NCBI GenBank assembly: GCA_025560025.1
Contig: CP048485.1
Span: 868,001 to 932,000, forward strand
Source: Agrobacterium tumefaciens
GTDB taxonomy: Bacteria; Pseudomonadota; Alphaproteobacteria; Rhizobiales; Rhizobiaceae
DNA length: 64,000 bases
Direction of reading: 5' to 3'
The position numbers were made by a program, and so were the translations under genes. The notes under the pieces are model-generated. The model was not told where the DNA came from. It saw only the letters and a program-made list of their open reading frames with translations, and made no database searches. Positions 42,466 through 51,343 of this stretch are shown one piece after another (positions within the stretch are counted from its first letter, which is position 1; each line of letters begins with the position of its first letter).

Positions 42466-43023
42466 ATGAGCAACCACTACGGCTATATTGTTTTTCCAAC
42501 GGCACTCGGCCATTGCGGCCTCGCTTGGGCAGGGCGTGGCATAGCCCGTCTGCAATTGCCCGGCGCTGATGCTGGCGAAACCGAAAAGCTGCTGCTGAAA
42601 CGCCTGCCATCCTCCACGATCGCTGTTCCCGAGACACGGACGCGTGAGGTGATCGCGATGATCACCCGCTATTTCAGCGGCGAAGCAATCGATTTTGCCA
42701 CCGTCGAACTCGATCTTGCCGGGCAGGATCGTTTCTTTCTCGATGTTTACGCCGTTGCGCGGCAGATCGGCTGGGGCCGCACGACGACCTATGGCGGCAT
42801 TGTGAAAACGCTTGGCCTTGGCATGGAAAAGGCCCGTGATGTCGGACAGGCGATGGCGAAAAATCCGGTGCCGCTCATCATTCCCTGCCACCGCGTTCTG
42901 GCTGCGGGTGGCAAGCTTGGCGGCTTTTCCGCACCGGGCGGCACCAACACCAAATTGCGCATGCTCGATCTCGAAAATGCCGGCCGCAGCAACGCGGATG
43001 ATGCGCAGGGCAGCCTGTTTTAA
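42466..43023 (+). CDS. ogt: methylated-DNA-[protein]-cysteine S-methyltransferase
   Basis: This 185-aa protein has an N-terminal MGMT domain and the C-terminal DNA-binding/active-site domain with IPCHRVLA (acceptor Cys). It transfers the methyl group of O6-methylguanine to itself. A Trp/Gly turn (GWGRTTTYGGIVKTLG) forms the HTH. It follows the DUF982 gene and stands alone. Ogt versus Ada-type naming is by size: there is no AraC-like N-terminal domain. Confidence 0.9.
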   Translation: MSNHYGYIVFPTALGHCGLAWAGRGIARLQLPGADAGETEKLLLKRLPSSTIAVPETRTREVIAMITRYFSGEAIDFATVELDLAGQDRFFLDVYAVARQIGWGRTTTYGGIVKTLGLGMEKARDVGQAMAKNPVPLIIPCHRVLAAGGKLGGFSAPGGTNTKLRMLDLENAGRSNADDAQGSLF

Positions 43024-43136
43024 AGCAATGACAGATCAGTGCGCATGAATAGGCGTCTGATTTCTGCCCATTTCTCGTCAAATTGTCGCTAAATTGTCAC
43101 AATACACGGACGCCCTCTAACATAAGGGCGAGACGT

Positions 43137-43580
43137 TTGAGAGTATCCGCGTTAATTCTATCCGCTGCATTGTCTTTTACAGTCGTGGCGTCAGCTTCGG
43201 CTGGCATGCTGAACCAGGCTGAAAAATACACCGGACTGCATGAATCTAAAAACAACAAGAGTCTGAAGAATATTCTCGGGGCAAATCCCCGCAGTACACC
43301 TTGGTGCGGCCTTTTCCTGCATGCCGTCGCCAGCAAGGCGGGTCGGCAATCGCCCAAATCCTATGGATTTGCGAAATCCTGGACGTCGTTCGGTTACGCC
43401 GTTCCGGTGAACCAGGCCAAGCCGGGCGATGTGGTCGTCATCCGCAACGGACGCGGTTATCATGCCGGTATATTGAAGGGCATGAGCGGCAAGACCGCAC
43501 AAATCCTCGGCGGCAATCAGTCTGGCCGGGTGCAGGTATCGAATTTCAATCGCAAGGCCATCGTGTCCGTCCGTCGCTGA
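43137..43580 (+). CDS. secreted CHAP/NlpC-P60-like protein (TIGR02594 type)
   Basis: The protein is about 147 aa. It has a signal peptide (ALILSAALSFTVVASASAG) and a compact domain with STPWCGLFLHAVA (catalytic Cys candidate), GFAKSWTSFG and GYHAGILKG (His). This matches the TIGR02594 group of small cysteine peptidase-like cell-wall hydrolases. TTG 43137 has AAGGGCGAG upstream and places the signal correctly; an upstream in-frame start at 43083 would add 18 polar residues. A strong terminator follows. Confidence 0.75.
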   Translation: MRVSALILSAALSFTVVASASAGMLNQAEKYTGLHESKNNKSLKNILGANPRSTPWCGLFLHAVASKAGRQSPKSYGFAKSWTSFGYAVPVNQAKPGDVVVIRNGRGYHAGILKGMSGKTAQILGGNQSGRVQVSNFNRKAIVSVRR

Positions 43581-43612
43581 AGATCGACCAGGAAACATTG
43601 CATCGCCATAAA

Positions 43613-43641
43613 GGCGGGCCATGGCCCGCCCTTTTTGTTTT
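43613..43641 (+). terminator. rho-independent terminator
   Basis: GGCGGGCC-AT-GGCCCGCC followed by CTTTTTGTTTT ends the gene at 43137-43580. Confidence 0.9.
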
Positions 43642-43648
43642 AAGGCGC

Positions 43649-43888
43649 CTATGGCTGTTCCCTGACGCCGGGCGCTGCCTCGCGCTGGTCGTCGTCCTCA
43701 AGGTCCGTGGAGACGATAAAGGCGTCTTCATGCTGCCGGGCCGCCTGTCGGCGTGCACGTAGGTTCATGGATTCATCCGGATAAATCTCGCCCTGCCTGG
43801 ATTTGAGTTCGCTGTCGGTTTCGAAATGCGCCACGTCCTCGTCGCGAATGTCGAGCGGCTTGCTGTCTTTATGTTTCGGCGCGTCCAT
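43649..43888 (-). CDS. acidic hypothetical protein with EcfG-type promoter
   Basis: This 79-aa hydrophilic protein is probably disordered or helical, rich in Asp, Glu and Arg (DIRDEDVAHFETDSE, NLRARRQAARQHED). GGAGG precedes ATG 43888 by 7 nt. An exact GGAAC-N16-CGTT promoter lies 34 bp upstream. The function is unknown; the promoter suggests stress induction. Confidence 0.75.
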   Translation of the reverse strand: MDAPKHKDSKPLDIRDEDVAHFETDSELKSRQGEIYPDESMNLRARRQAARQHEDAFIVSTDLEDDDQREAAPGVREQP

Positions 43889-43921
43889 GGATGATCCTCC
43901 TGAAGGGTTTCCAGCAGGGCA

Positions 43922-43946
43922 AACGATCAGCGGCGAGGACGGTTCC
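43922..43946 (-). promoter_or_regulatory. EcfG-type promoter of the 79-aa gene
   Basis: On the minus strand GGAAC (43946-43942) and CGTT (43925-43922) are separated by exactly 16 bp, matching the EcfG/RpoE2 consensus. Confidence 0.75.
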
Positions 43947-43985
43947 CTATTTTTGAGGAAACGCCGCTTCGCAATGGGGCAGAGC

Positions 43986-44010
43986 GGAACAATTTCTTGC
44001 CTTTTCTGTT
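43986..44010 (+). promoter_or_regulatory. near-consensus EcfG-type promoter of the DUF2934 gene
   Basis: GGAAC (43986-43990) and TGTT (44007-44010) are 16 bp apart. One base differs from the CGTT consensus. The divergent promoter 40 bp away is an exact match. Confidence 0.5.
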
Positions 44011-44029
44011 TTTCTCTCGGCACAATTGA

Positions 44030-44452
<423 letters not shown>

Positions 44453-44556
44453 CGTTCATAACCGTGCTCTGGGCAGCATAAGTGATGCTCGGCCCGAATA
44501 TGCGTGTCGAATGCGCCTTGCCCGGCACAGTGGCAAGGCGCGGCCGGTGATGGTCG

Positions 44557-45477
44557 TCAATTACCTGAGAGCGTTTCAGTCAGCATGTTGATCAGCGCTC
44601 TCAGGCCGGATGATACATGCCGGCGTCCCGAGTAGTAGAGACATAGTCCCGGATAGACCGGACACCATTCTTCCAGAACGCGCTTGAGGCGACCGTCTTC
44701 AAGTGCGTCTGTCGCAAGATGGTCGGGCACGAAAGCGATGCCTATTCCATCGATTGCCGCCTCCACCATAAGCGGTTGGTCACTCAATGTGAGAGGTCCG
44801 GAAACGTTGATCCTCTCCACCACGCCCAGACGTTCAAATTCCCATCGATAGATAGCACCGCTTTCAAACCGGAATCGGATGCAGTCGTGGCTATAGAGAT
44901 CCTGCGGTGCGACTGGATAGCCGCGTTGCTCGAAATACCCGGGCGACGCAACCGCAGCAAAGCGCACCTCCTTCATGACTGGGATCGCCACCATGTCTTT
45001 CGGCACGGCCTCCGCCAGTCGGATACCGGCATCGAAACCATCGGCAACGATATCACTGAGCCTGCCATCACTGACTATGTCGAGATGGACCTGAGGATAT
45101 TCGCGCAGGAAGCGTGCGAGTACGGGCCGCAATATCAAGCGGATAGCGCCTTCACTGGCATTGATCCGAACGGTGCCGGTGGGAACGGGAGCATTACCCT
45201 CCAGCTCCTGAACGGCCTCCTCAATCGATGCCATTGCTGGCCTGAGTTTTGCGGCAAGGCGTTCTCCCGCCTCGGTCAAGGAGACGCTGCGGGTCGTTCG
45301 GTTGAAAAGGCGGACGTTCAAACGCTGTTCGAGAACCTTGATCGAATGGCTGATCGCCGAGGGCGTCATGTTGAGCTCGGTTGCGGCGCTGCGAAAACTG
45401 CGATGGGACGCGACCGTCAGGAATGCGGCAAAGGCCGCCAGATCGTTCCCCTTGGATTGGTGAATTGCTTTCATCAT
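44557..45477 (-). CDS. LysR-family regulator, divergent from alcohol dehydrogenase
   Basis: This 306-aa protein has a winged HTH (FAAFLTVASHRSFRSAATEL then MTPSAISHSIKVLE) and an effector domain. It belongs to the large group with aromatic or alcohol-type targets. It is divergent from the zinc alcohol dehydrogenase at 45629 with 151 bp between them, so that gene is its probable target. The inducer is unknown. Confidence 0.88.
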   Translation of the reverse strand: MMKAIHQSKGNDLAAFAAFLTVASHRSFRSAATELNMTPSAISHSIKVLEQRLNVRLFNRTTRSVSLTEAGERLAAKLRPAMASIEEAVQELEGNAPVPTGTVRINASEGAIRLILRPVLARFLREYPQVHLDIVSDGRLSDIVADGFDAGIRLAEAVPKDMVAIPVMKEVRFAAVASPGYFEQRGYPVAPQDLYSHDCIRFRFESGAIYRWEFERLGVVERINVSGPLTLSDQPLMVEAAIDGIGIAFVPDHLATDALEDGRLKRVLEEWCPVYPGLCLYYSGRRHVSSGLRALINMLTETLSGN

Positions 45478-45628
45478 GTCATCAAGAATTGATCAGATTG
45501 TTTCGATAGTCAACGATCCATAAACTCCGCGCAGGGCGCAGCATTGCGGGGGGCAGCGACCGGCTGGTCGCTTCCAGGGCCCCGAACCGCCAATTCCACC
45601 AGCGGCCCGCCAAAGAGAGGAAAAGTTG

Positions 45629-46660
45629 ATGAAGATGAAAGCTGTTGTGATGACCGGGGCGAACCGCCCCTGGGAAGTTCAGGAGGTTCCCATTCCCAGG
45701 GCAGAGCCCGGACTGGTCCTTGTGAAAGTCCACGCCTCCGGCATGTGTTATACGGACGTATGGGCTACGAAGGGTGCTGGTGGTGACATCTATCCGCAGA
45801 CCCCGGGTCACGAAGTGGTCGGCGAGATTGTCGAGGTCGGCGCGGGCGTGCACACGCGCAGGGTCGGAGACCGGGTTGGCACCACCTGGGTGCAATCCTC
45901 ATGCGGTCGTTGCCCATATTGCCGCCAGAACCGCCCGTTGACCGGCCAGACGGCCATGAACTGCGATTCACCCAGAACGACCGGTTTCGCGACACAGGGC
46001 GGACACGCAGAGTATATTGCGATCTCTGCCGAAGGCACGGTGTTGTTGCCCGATGGGCTGGACTACGTGGATGCCGCACCCATGATGTGCGCCGGCTACA
46101 CCACCTGGAGCGGCCTGCGTGATGCGTCGCCGAAGCCCGGTGAAAGGGTCGCGGTGCTGGGTATCGGCGGGCTGGGCCATGTCGCCCTGCAATTCTCCAA
46201 GGCCTGCGGCTTCGAGACCGTCGCGATCACGCATTCGCCGGACAAGCACAAGCTGGCGACCGATCTGGGTGCCGACATCGTTGTCGCCGATGGCGAGGGG
46301 TTGCTGGCGGCAGGCGGCGCAGACGTTCTTCTGGTCACAACCAACGACTTCGACACCGCCGTAAAGGCGATGGCCGGCATAAGGCCCGACGGGCGCATCG
46401 TCCTTTGCGGGCTCGACTTCAGCAAGCCGTTTTCGATTCCGTCCGATGGCAAGCCATTCCACATGATGCGCCAACGCGTGATCGGCTCCACGCATGGCGG
46501 ACAGCATTACCTTGCCGAAATTCTCGACCTCGCCGCAAAAGGCAAGGTCAAGCCCATTGTCGAAACCTTCACGCTTGATCAGGCAACCGAGGCATATGAC
46601 CGGCTATCCTCCGGCAAGATGCGGTTCCGCGGTGTGTTCTTGCCCTCGCAGGGCAAATAA
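45629..46660 (+). CDS. zinc-dependent alcohol dehydrogenase
   Basis: This 343-aa MDR-superfamily enzyme has the catalytic zinc ligands Cys in GMCYTDVWA and His/Glu in GHEVVGEI. Structural zinc cysteines are in CGRCPYCRQNRPL..MNC, and the NAD loop is GIGGLGHVALQFS (about 173-185). Its size matches AdhP-like alcohol dehydrogenases. AGAGAGGA precedes ATG 45629. The divergent LysR probably regulates it. The substrate cannot be chosen from sequence. Confidence 0.88.
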   Translation: MKMKAVVMTGANRPWEVQEVPIPRAEPGLVLVKVHASGMCYTDVWATKGAGGDIYPQTPGHEVVGEIVEVGAGVHTRRVGDRVGTTWVQSSCGRCPYCRQNRPLTGQTAMNCDSPRTTGFATQGGHAEYIAISAEGTVLLPDGLDYVDAAPMMCAGYTTWSGLRDASPKPGERVAVLGIGGLGHVALQFSKACGFETVAITHSPDKHKLATDLGADIVVADGEGLLAAGGADVLLVTTNDFDTAVKAMAGIRPDGRIVLCGLDFSKPFSIPSDGKPFHMMRQRVIGSTHGGQHYLAEILDLAAKGKVKPIVETFTLDQATEAYDRLSSGKMRFRGVFLPSQGK

Positions 46661-46675
46661 TTTTAAGGCTAGAGC

Positions 46676-46708
46676 AATTCCGGCGACCCGTTTCGCCGGA
46701 ATTTCTCC
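46676..46708 (+). terminator. hairpin after the alcohol dehydrogenase gene
   Basis: AATTCCGGCG-ACCCGTTT-CGCCGGAATT is a perfect 10-bp stem followed by TCTCC. It may also be a short repeat. The rest of the 369-bp gap before tRNA-Asn (46709-46990) holds nothing I recognise. Confidence 0.6.
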
Positions 46709-46990
46709 ACCTAGAGAAATATTCCAGGATACGTTCCCATCCGACGGGAGCGAAGGTGTTTCCCTGTGCGGGCAGACGCACCATGCGCCGAGATCCTTGC
46801 CTGTCGTTGCTGATGCCGTGTTCCCTTAAACTGCGCCACATATTTCATGACAACGTGCGCTGCCATCTTGTCATTCTTATCGCTCCGTATGGAAGAATGT
46901 ATGGAAAATGTATGCAGAATGGCAAGCGCGCCCAGAATAGAGAATGCGCGGGAAAGTCTTGTTTCTCGGCCATATCAACGGCTTGAAATG

Positions 46991-47024
46991 AAAAAGGGCT
47001 CGTATCTTTCGATACAAGCCCTTT
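46991..47024 (-). terminator. terminator of tRNA-Asn
   Basis: AAAGGGCT-x-GTATC pairs with GATAC-x-AGCCCTTT around a TTTC loop. On the minus strand it is followed by a short T-run. Confidence 0.75.
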
Positions 47025-47029
47025 GAAAC

Positions 47030-47104
47030 TGGCTCCCCGGGCCGGATTCGAACCGGCGACCTGTCGATTAACAGTCGAATGCTCTACCGCTGAGCTACCA
47101 GGGA
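47030..47104 (-). tRNA. tRNA-Asn (anticodon GUU)
   Basis: A full cloverleaf reads on the minus strand: acceptor TCCCTGG/CCGGGGA, D-arm with AGCTCAGCGGTAGAGC, anticodon loop CTGTTAA (GUU), T-loop GGTTCGAATCC and an encoded CCA at 47032-47030. A terminator follows at once. Confidence 0.97.
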
Positions 47105-47280
47105 AAGTGCGCTGCTTGGCGCGCTGTGAGCGGGGTAATACAAATGCTTTTCCGATTTGCCAAGCGGTTTTTTCAAAAAAAACGCATTCCTCTTGTTTTA
47201 TATCGCCGGAGTCCCGATTTTCCGGGCTTATCGCCTGTGAAAAAATTATCCACAGGCTGGATGCAAAAGGGCAGGATGGA

Positions 47281-47559
47281 ATGAAATTCGGTATGGACCA
47301 CAGAACGGGTCGCCTCAATCTCGGAAAATGGAGCCTCGCCATGCCGCGTTCGCGCGTCGGCAGGATCGTCACGGGTTCGGCGTTGGTCGTGGGCGGAACG
47401 CTTGGATTCCTGCCCATCCTCGGTTTCTGGATGATTCCGCTTGGCCTGATCGTACTCTCCCAGGATTTACCGGCGGTACGTCGCAGACGGCGACGGCTGG
47501 CAGTGTGGTGGGCATCGCGACAGAACCGCCGCGAGGCGCGCAATAAAGGCCGCCAGTAG
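47281..47559 (+). CDS. small membrane protein with basic tail
   Basis: This 92-aa protein has one long hydrophobic region with prolines (GGTLGFLPILGFWMIPLGLI, about 38-57), then a run of Arg (AVRRRRRRLAVWW). It resembles small PGPGW-type membrane proteins of Rhizobiales. The start ATG 47281 lies after GGCAGGATGGA. It converges with exoD. Confidence 0.6.
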   Translation: MKFGMDHRTGRLNLGKWSLAMPRSRVGRIVTGSALVVGGTLGFLPILGFWMIPLGLIVLSQDLPAVRRRRRRLAVWWASRQNRREARNKGRQ

Positions 47560-47563
47560 CCGC

Positions 47564-48208
47564 TCAGCCGCCGATGGAGCTGCTGATGCCCTGACCGGCC
47601 CAGAAGGCCGCATAGGCAAGCGCTGTGAAGTAGATGGCCGTGAGGCCAAGGAAGAGATAGCCGCCAAGCACCGTGATGCCATCCCGCTGGATCATGCCCG
47701 CCGAAAAAAGCAGGATGGCGACGCCCGGCAGCGTGTTGGAAAAGGGAATGAAGCCGAGCGGCATCATCAGCAGGACGCCCGCTGTCATCAGGGCAAGGCC
47801 GTTTATCCTGTTGGCGACGATGCCCGTCGTCAGCGCGGGAATGCGCGGCCGGATGAAGCGATCGAGCTTGGAGACGATAGCGACACCCTTTTGCAGCGCT
47901 GGCACAAGCTTTGCCGTTTCCATCTGCCGGTCGAGAATTTTGGCGGGAAGCCACGGCAGGCGATTAAGCGTGATCGCCAGGCTCACGAGAATGATTGCGG
48001 CACCGAAGACGGTGCTGACACCGGGAATGGATACCGGTATGAGGAACGGCAGGGAGGCAATCGCGCAGATGAGCAACAGGCCCTGTTCGCCAATCGCCTC
48101 CATCAGCTCGCGCAATGTGATCGTCTGACCCTGCAGTTTTCCTATCAGTTTCTCAAGCGTGGTGCTGAGCTTTTCAGACGTATCAGTGAATGCGAATTCG
48201 TTCGACAT
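47564..48208 (-). CDS. exoD: ExoD family membrane protein
   Basis: This 214-aa protein has about four membrane helices typical of ExoD (SLPFLIPVSIPGVSTVFGAA, LPWLPAKILDRQ, RPRIPALTTGIVANRINGLA). In Rhizobium, exoD mutants make altered exopolysaccharide and are alkali-sensitive. The function of this copy is inferred from the family. GGGAAG precedes ATG 48208. Confidence 0.85.
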   Translation of the reverse strand: MSNEFAFTDTSEKLSTTLEKLIGKLQGQTITLRELMEAIGEQGLLLICAIASLPFLIPVSIPGVSTVFGAAIILVSLAITLNRLPWLPAKILDRQMETAKLVPALQKGVAIVSKLDRFIRPRIPALTTGIVANRINGLALMTAGVLLMMPLGFIPFSNTLPGVAILLFSAGMIQRDGITVLGGYLFLGLTAIYFTALAYAAFWAGQGISSSIGG

Positions 48209-48319
48209 GCCGCTTCCCGGAAGTTGTTTTAACTCCGGGTTTGATAACATTCATCCGGCCCGATGCCTATCACCGATAGAAATCGGCATCTTCGCCGTCT
48301 GTCGCGTCGTTCGCCTTTG

Positions 48320-48421
48320 TTAGTGCGAAACCCAGCTGCTGTAAGCACCGGCGAGAAGAACCACCAGCAGGATGACAAGTATGACCGGGTTGATCGACGT
48401 AATGAAGCCGACATAGTCCAT
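48320..48421 (-). CDS. 33-aa single-helix membrane protein
   Basis: The peptide is MDYVGFITSINPVILVILLV followed by VLLAGAYSSWVSH, one transmembrane helix. GGAGGA lies 9 nt before its ATG. It is too short to appear in many gene lists. It has no recognised family; the strong ribosome site and clean hydrophobic pattern support it. The 312-bp stretch 48422-48733 upstream holds only the presumed promoters of this gene and the next. Confidence 0.6.
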   Translation of the reverse strand: MDYVGFITSINPVILVILLVVLLAGAYSSWVSH

Positions 48422-48733
48422 GATAACTTCCTCCTCTTTCTTCCACGCCTTATTCTATCGCAAAAACAGAGGTTTATCTACCATAGGGTGAAATTTCGCA
48501 TCGCAGCAACCTGTTGCCGCTAGGGGCTGGAATTGTTTGTTTTTCCTGTTTTCCGCAATGCAAAAATAAATCTCTCCATATTTGCCCCAACATTTGCCAT
48601 TGTCGTACGTTGTCTCTAAATCGTGATGGGGTGATGGGCTGAAACGGCCGGTGCCCTGCCGACAAACCACCGCTGAGTTGCCTTGGCTCCCGCCTTGCCT
48701 TCGGTCTATGCTGATCTTCCCCGGGGACATGAA

Positions 48734-49321
48734 ATGCTGAAAAACATCTATGCTTGGACGATGGCGCTTGCCGCCCGCAAGACGGCCGTGTGGTGGCTGG
48801 CGATCGTGGCTTTCGTGGAAAGCTCCGTCTTTGTCGTGCCGGCGGATGTGCTTTTCCTGCCCATGGTGCTGGCGAAGCCGAAGAAGGCGATGTTTTATGC
48901 ATTTGTTGCCACCGTCGCCTCCGTTCTCGGCGGCATCGCCGGCTGGTTCCTCGGCCACTACGCTTTCGAAAGCATTGCAAGGCCCATTCTGGAATTTTAC
49001 GGCAAGCTCGACAGCTTCGAGCACCTCAAGAATTCGGTTGACTATGAGACCATCGTTCTCCTGCTGGTGACATCCGGGCTTGCGCATCTGCCGCCGATCA
49101 AGGTCGTGACGATCCTCTCGGGTGCGGCCAATATCAGCCTCGGCCTGTTCATTCTTTCCGCCGTCGTCACGCGCGGTGCACGCTTTTTCATTCTCGCCGG
49201 ACTGCTGCAGAAATACGGCGAGTCGGTGCGCCATTTCATCGAAAAACGCCTCGGCGTCATCACGGCTGCGGCTGCCGCTGCGCTCATCGCGGTCTATGCG
49301 GTTTACGTTTTCGTGCGTTGA
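48734..49321 (+). CDS. YqaA/DedA-family membrane protein
   Basis: This 195-aa protein has the DedA-superfamily pattern (FVESSVFVVPADVLFLPMVL, GGIAGWFLGHYAF, LPPIKVVTILSGA) with about five helices. The family moves or handles membrane lipids or drugs, and the precise role of YqaA is unknown. The start ATG 48734 follows a GGGG run. Confidence 0.85.
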   Translation: MLKNIYAWTMALAARKTAVWWLAIVAFVESSVFVVPADVLFLPMVLAKPKKAMFYAFVATVASVLGGIAGWFLGHYAFESIARPILEFYGKLDSFEHLKNSVDYETIVLLLVTSGLAHLPPIKVVTILSGAANISLGLFILSAVVTRGARFFILAGLLQKYGESVRHFIEKRLGVITAAAAAALIAVYAVYVFVR

Positions 49322-49425
49322 CCACGCGAAAATATCTACTCTTACAATACTGTCGCATAACTTTCAGCCTACTGTCAGAATCCGCCTGTATCCGTTCCCT
49401 TGTCGAATAAGGGAACCATTTTATT

Positions 49426-50013
49426 ATGCGAAGATTCTGGAAGTGCTCCTTTTGGGGCATGGGTATTGCTGTGCTTGCCACAGGCGGTTATCTCTACGCC
49501 ATCCAGCTTCTCGGCAACTTCCACGAGGTGCTGGCTGGGCAGCTTTATCGCTCCAACCAGCCGAGCGTTGAAGAACTTGTTCGCTACACCAAGGAAAATG
49601 GCATCAGAACTGTCATCAACCTGCGCGGCCCGAATGAATCAAAGGCCTGGTATCAGGACGAAATTAGAACAGCGCGCGAGCTTGGACTGAACCATATCGA
49701 TTTTGGCATGTCGGCAAGCCGGGAACTCAATATGAACGAGGTGAATCAGCTGGTCGCCATCATGCGCGATGCGCCGAAACCCATCCTCATTCATTGCAAG
49801 GCCGGTGCGGACAGGACGGGTCTCGCAACCGCGCTCTATCTCAGCCGCATAGCGCTTCTCAGCGAAAAAGAGGCTGAAAGCCAGCTTTCCATCCGTTACG
49901 GCCACGTCGGCATCCCCTATCTGTCGGCAACCTATGCCATGGACCGGACATGGGAAAATGTGGAAGACATGCCGATCACCGCCGACTTCGCCGTTGCCTC
50001 CAACGAGTTCTGA
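49426..50013 (+). CDS. membrane-anchored dual-specificity/tyrosine phosphatase-like protein
   Basis: This 195-aa protein has an N-terminal signal anchor (about 8-29) and a phosphatase domain with active site HCKAGADRTGLA (about 125-136), matching C-x5-R. It resembles the SIW14/DSP-type family. The anchor would place the catalytic domain in the periplasm. It could act on phosphoinositides or polyphosphates; the substrate is unknown. Confidence 0.85.
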   Translation: MRRFWKCSFWGMGIAVLATGGYLYAIQLLGNFHEVLAGQLYRSNQPSVEELVRYTKENGIRTVINLRGPNESKAWYQDEIRTARELGLNHIDFGMSASRELNMNEVNQLVAIMRDAPKPILIHCKAGADRTGLATALYLSRIALLSEKEAESQLSIRYGHVGIPYLSATYAMDRTWENVEDMPITADFAVASNEF

Positions 50014-50211
50014 AGGCGGGTCGGTCGGAACTCCTGCCGCAACTTGATTATCCAGCTGCAGCTGCGCGCCGCCTTGGTTGAACAGACCACCCGGGCAGCT
50101 GCGAAGCCGTCGGTATAGGCCGGGTAAATTCACAAAGTCCGGACATGTATTTGGATCACGTGGCGTGACATCTGCAGCAGGCCTGTATCGAAAACAGGGC
50201 TATAAAGCTGC

Positions 50212-50415
50212 TCAGTCGCGTCCGATATCCGGTGTCCATCCACGCGTATAGCCTTTTCCCATGATCGCAACCGCGAGGGAAAGCTGTTCCTGCAAATGCT
50301 CGATTTCGCCGAGAAGGGCCTCGACAGCCGCCTTCGCATCGCCGTCATGACACTGGATGACATATCCCGCTATGTCGTCCGGTCGTATGGGAGTGATTTT
50401 TTCAGCGTCGGGCAT
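50212..50415 (-). CDS. small SOS-box protein, paralogue of the prophage protein at 1594
   Basis: This 67-aa protein has the core HDGDAKAAVEALLGEIEHLQ and AIMGKGYTRGWTP. About 25 of 44 core residues match the prophage protein at 1594-1788. The start ATG 50415 follows GAGAGG by about 9 nt. A perfect LexA box (50435-50449) lies 20 bp upstream. Unlike the phage copy it has no zinc-ribbon neighbour. The function is unknown. Confidence 0.75.
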   Translation of the reverse strand: MPDAEKITPIRPDDIAGYVIQCHDGDAKAAVEALLGEIEHLQEQLSLAVAIMGKGYTRGWTPDIGRD

Positions 50416-50434
50416 AATGGATGACCTCTCTTTT

Positions 50435-50449
50435 GTTCACTAAATGTTC
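50435..50449 (-). promoter_or_regulatory. LexA (SOS) box upstream of the small-protein gene
   Basis: GTTC-ACTAAAT-GTTC matches exactly the alphaproteobacterial LexA consensus GTTC-N7-GTTC. It sits 20 bp before the start codon, in the core promoter of the gene at 50212-50415. Confidence 0.7.
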
Positions 50450-50584
50450 TAATTTTAGCGGAGAGTCAATAAGGCAATGCGCGCTGTCCCTGGACGGCCG
50501 ACGGCTTTACAATCGAGTTCATATTTTCAGGGGTTTAACCCGTGAATGCGCTCGAACATAAATGGAATGCTCGAGAGCGAAATG

Positions 50585-50635
50585 GGCAGAACGAGGGATT
50601 TGAACCCGAGACCTCCGGGGCCGGTGACGCGGAAG
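50585..50635 (-). other. tRNA-like 3' remnant
   Basis: The minus strand reads like the 3' half of a tRNA: GGGTTCAAATCCC as T-arm and CCGGCCCCGG as a collapsed anticodon stem, with TCTGCCC at the acceptor end. It lacks a full cloverleaf. It could be a decayed tRNA or an attachment-site scar. Confidence 0.35.
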
Positions 50636-50641
50636 CAAGCG

Positions 50642-50902
50642 TTAATGAACCGACGGGTCTTCGCCGTCCAGAAAGCTGCGAATCCCATCTTTTTCGCAAG
50701 TTGCCAGGAATTCCTCCCAGGCGTCCTTATCGGTAGCGAAAGGTTCGTCCCACGTGGTGACATCGTCGTGCTCGCTGATAACCTCGAGCGTCCAGTCCTG
50801 CTGGGTGCCAGCGGGACGGTGGATATCAACCAGGACCGTGATGCCGTCGTCTTCAAACTCGCCTGAGAATTCTGAGTGTTCGATTTTCGTTTTTTTGGCC
50901 AT
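50642..50902 (-). CDS. small acidic hypothetical protein
   Basis: This 86-aa soluble protein is acidic (EFEDDGITVLVDIHR, DKDAWEEFLATCEKDG). It looks like a compact alpha/beta protein of unknown function, with homologue-like composition seen in Rhizobiales. GAGGCG precedes ATG 50902. It lies between a tRNA-like remnant and tRNA-Pro. Confidence 0.65.
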   Translation of the reverse strand: MAKKTKIEHSEFSGEFEDDGITVLVDIHRPAGTQQDWTLEVISEHDDVTTWDEPFATDKDAWEEFLATCEKDGIRSFLDGEDPSVH

Positions 50903-50989
50903 CTCGGCACGCCTCATTCTCAGTTTTGGATAAACACACACCCGAACCGGTCTTAGTAATTCGCGCCTGGCGCTGACCGCAGGAGGGCT

Positions 50990-51025
50990 AAAACAAATAT
51001 AGCCAGCTCTGGGGGAACTGGCTAT
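50990..51025 (-). terminator. terminator of tRNA-Pro
   Basis: ATAGCCAG (50999-51006) pairs with CTGGCTAT (51018-51025). A T-rich run follows on the minus strand. Confidence 0.7.
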
Positions 51026-51039
51026 CTATCTGTTTTTAC

Positions 51040-51116
<77 letters not shown>

Positions 51117-51283
51117 AACCTGAAAGCCGTTTATATATAAGCCTGTTAGGGCGCAAGTGGAAAATCGTCTTTTCTCAAAAAAAGGAACAATGGATGTGGA
51201 CGAGGGGAAGGGGAAAAGGCTTGGCCATCCCGCCGGATGGGTAGCCCGTCAAACGCCTGACACATCACCTTTCCATCATTGCG

Positions 51284-51308
51284 GGAACCTGCCGTGGTCT
51301 TTGGCGTT
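51284..51308 (+). promoter_or_regulatory. EcfG-type promoter of the DUF1269 gene
   Basis: GGAAC (51284-51288), 16 bp and CGTT (51305-51308) match the EcfG/RpoE2 consensus exactly. The start codon at 51344 is 36 bp downstream. Confidence 0.75.
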
Positions 51309-51343
51309 CAAACGCAGCGGAACTGAAACTCAGGGAGATGAAT

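Noticed and set aside
46569..46841. Minus-strand frame of 90 codons after the alcohol dehydrogenase gene
   Set aside because: It covers the hairpin and the dehydrogenase 3' end antisense, with atypical composition.
47246..47254. Perfect DnaA box TTATCCACA
   Set aside because: Single copy with no AT-rich unwinding region or other boxes; such a 9-mer is expected by chance about once in this length.
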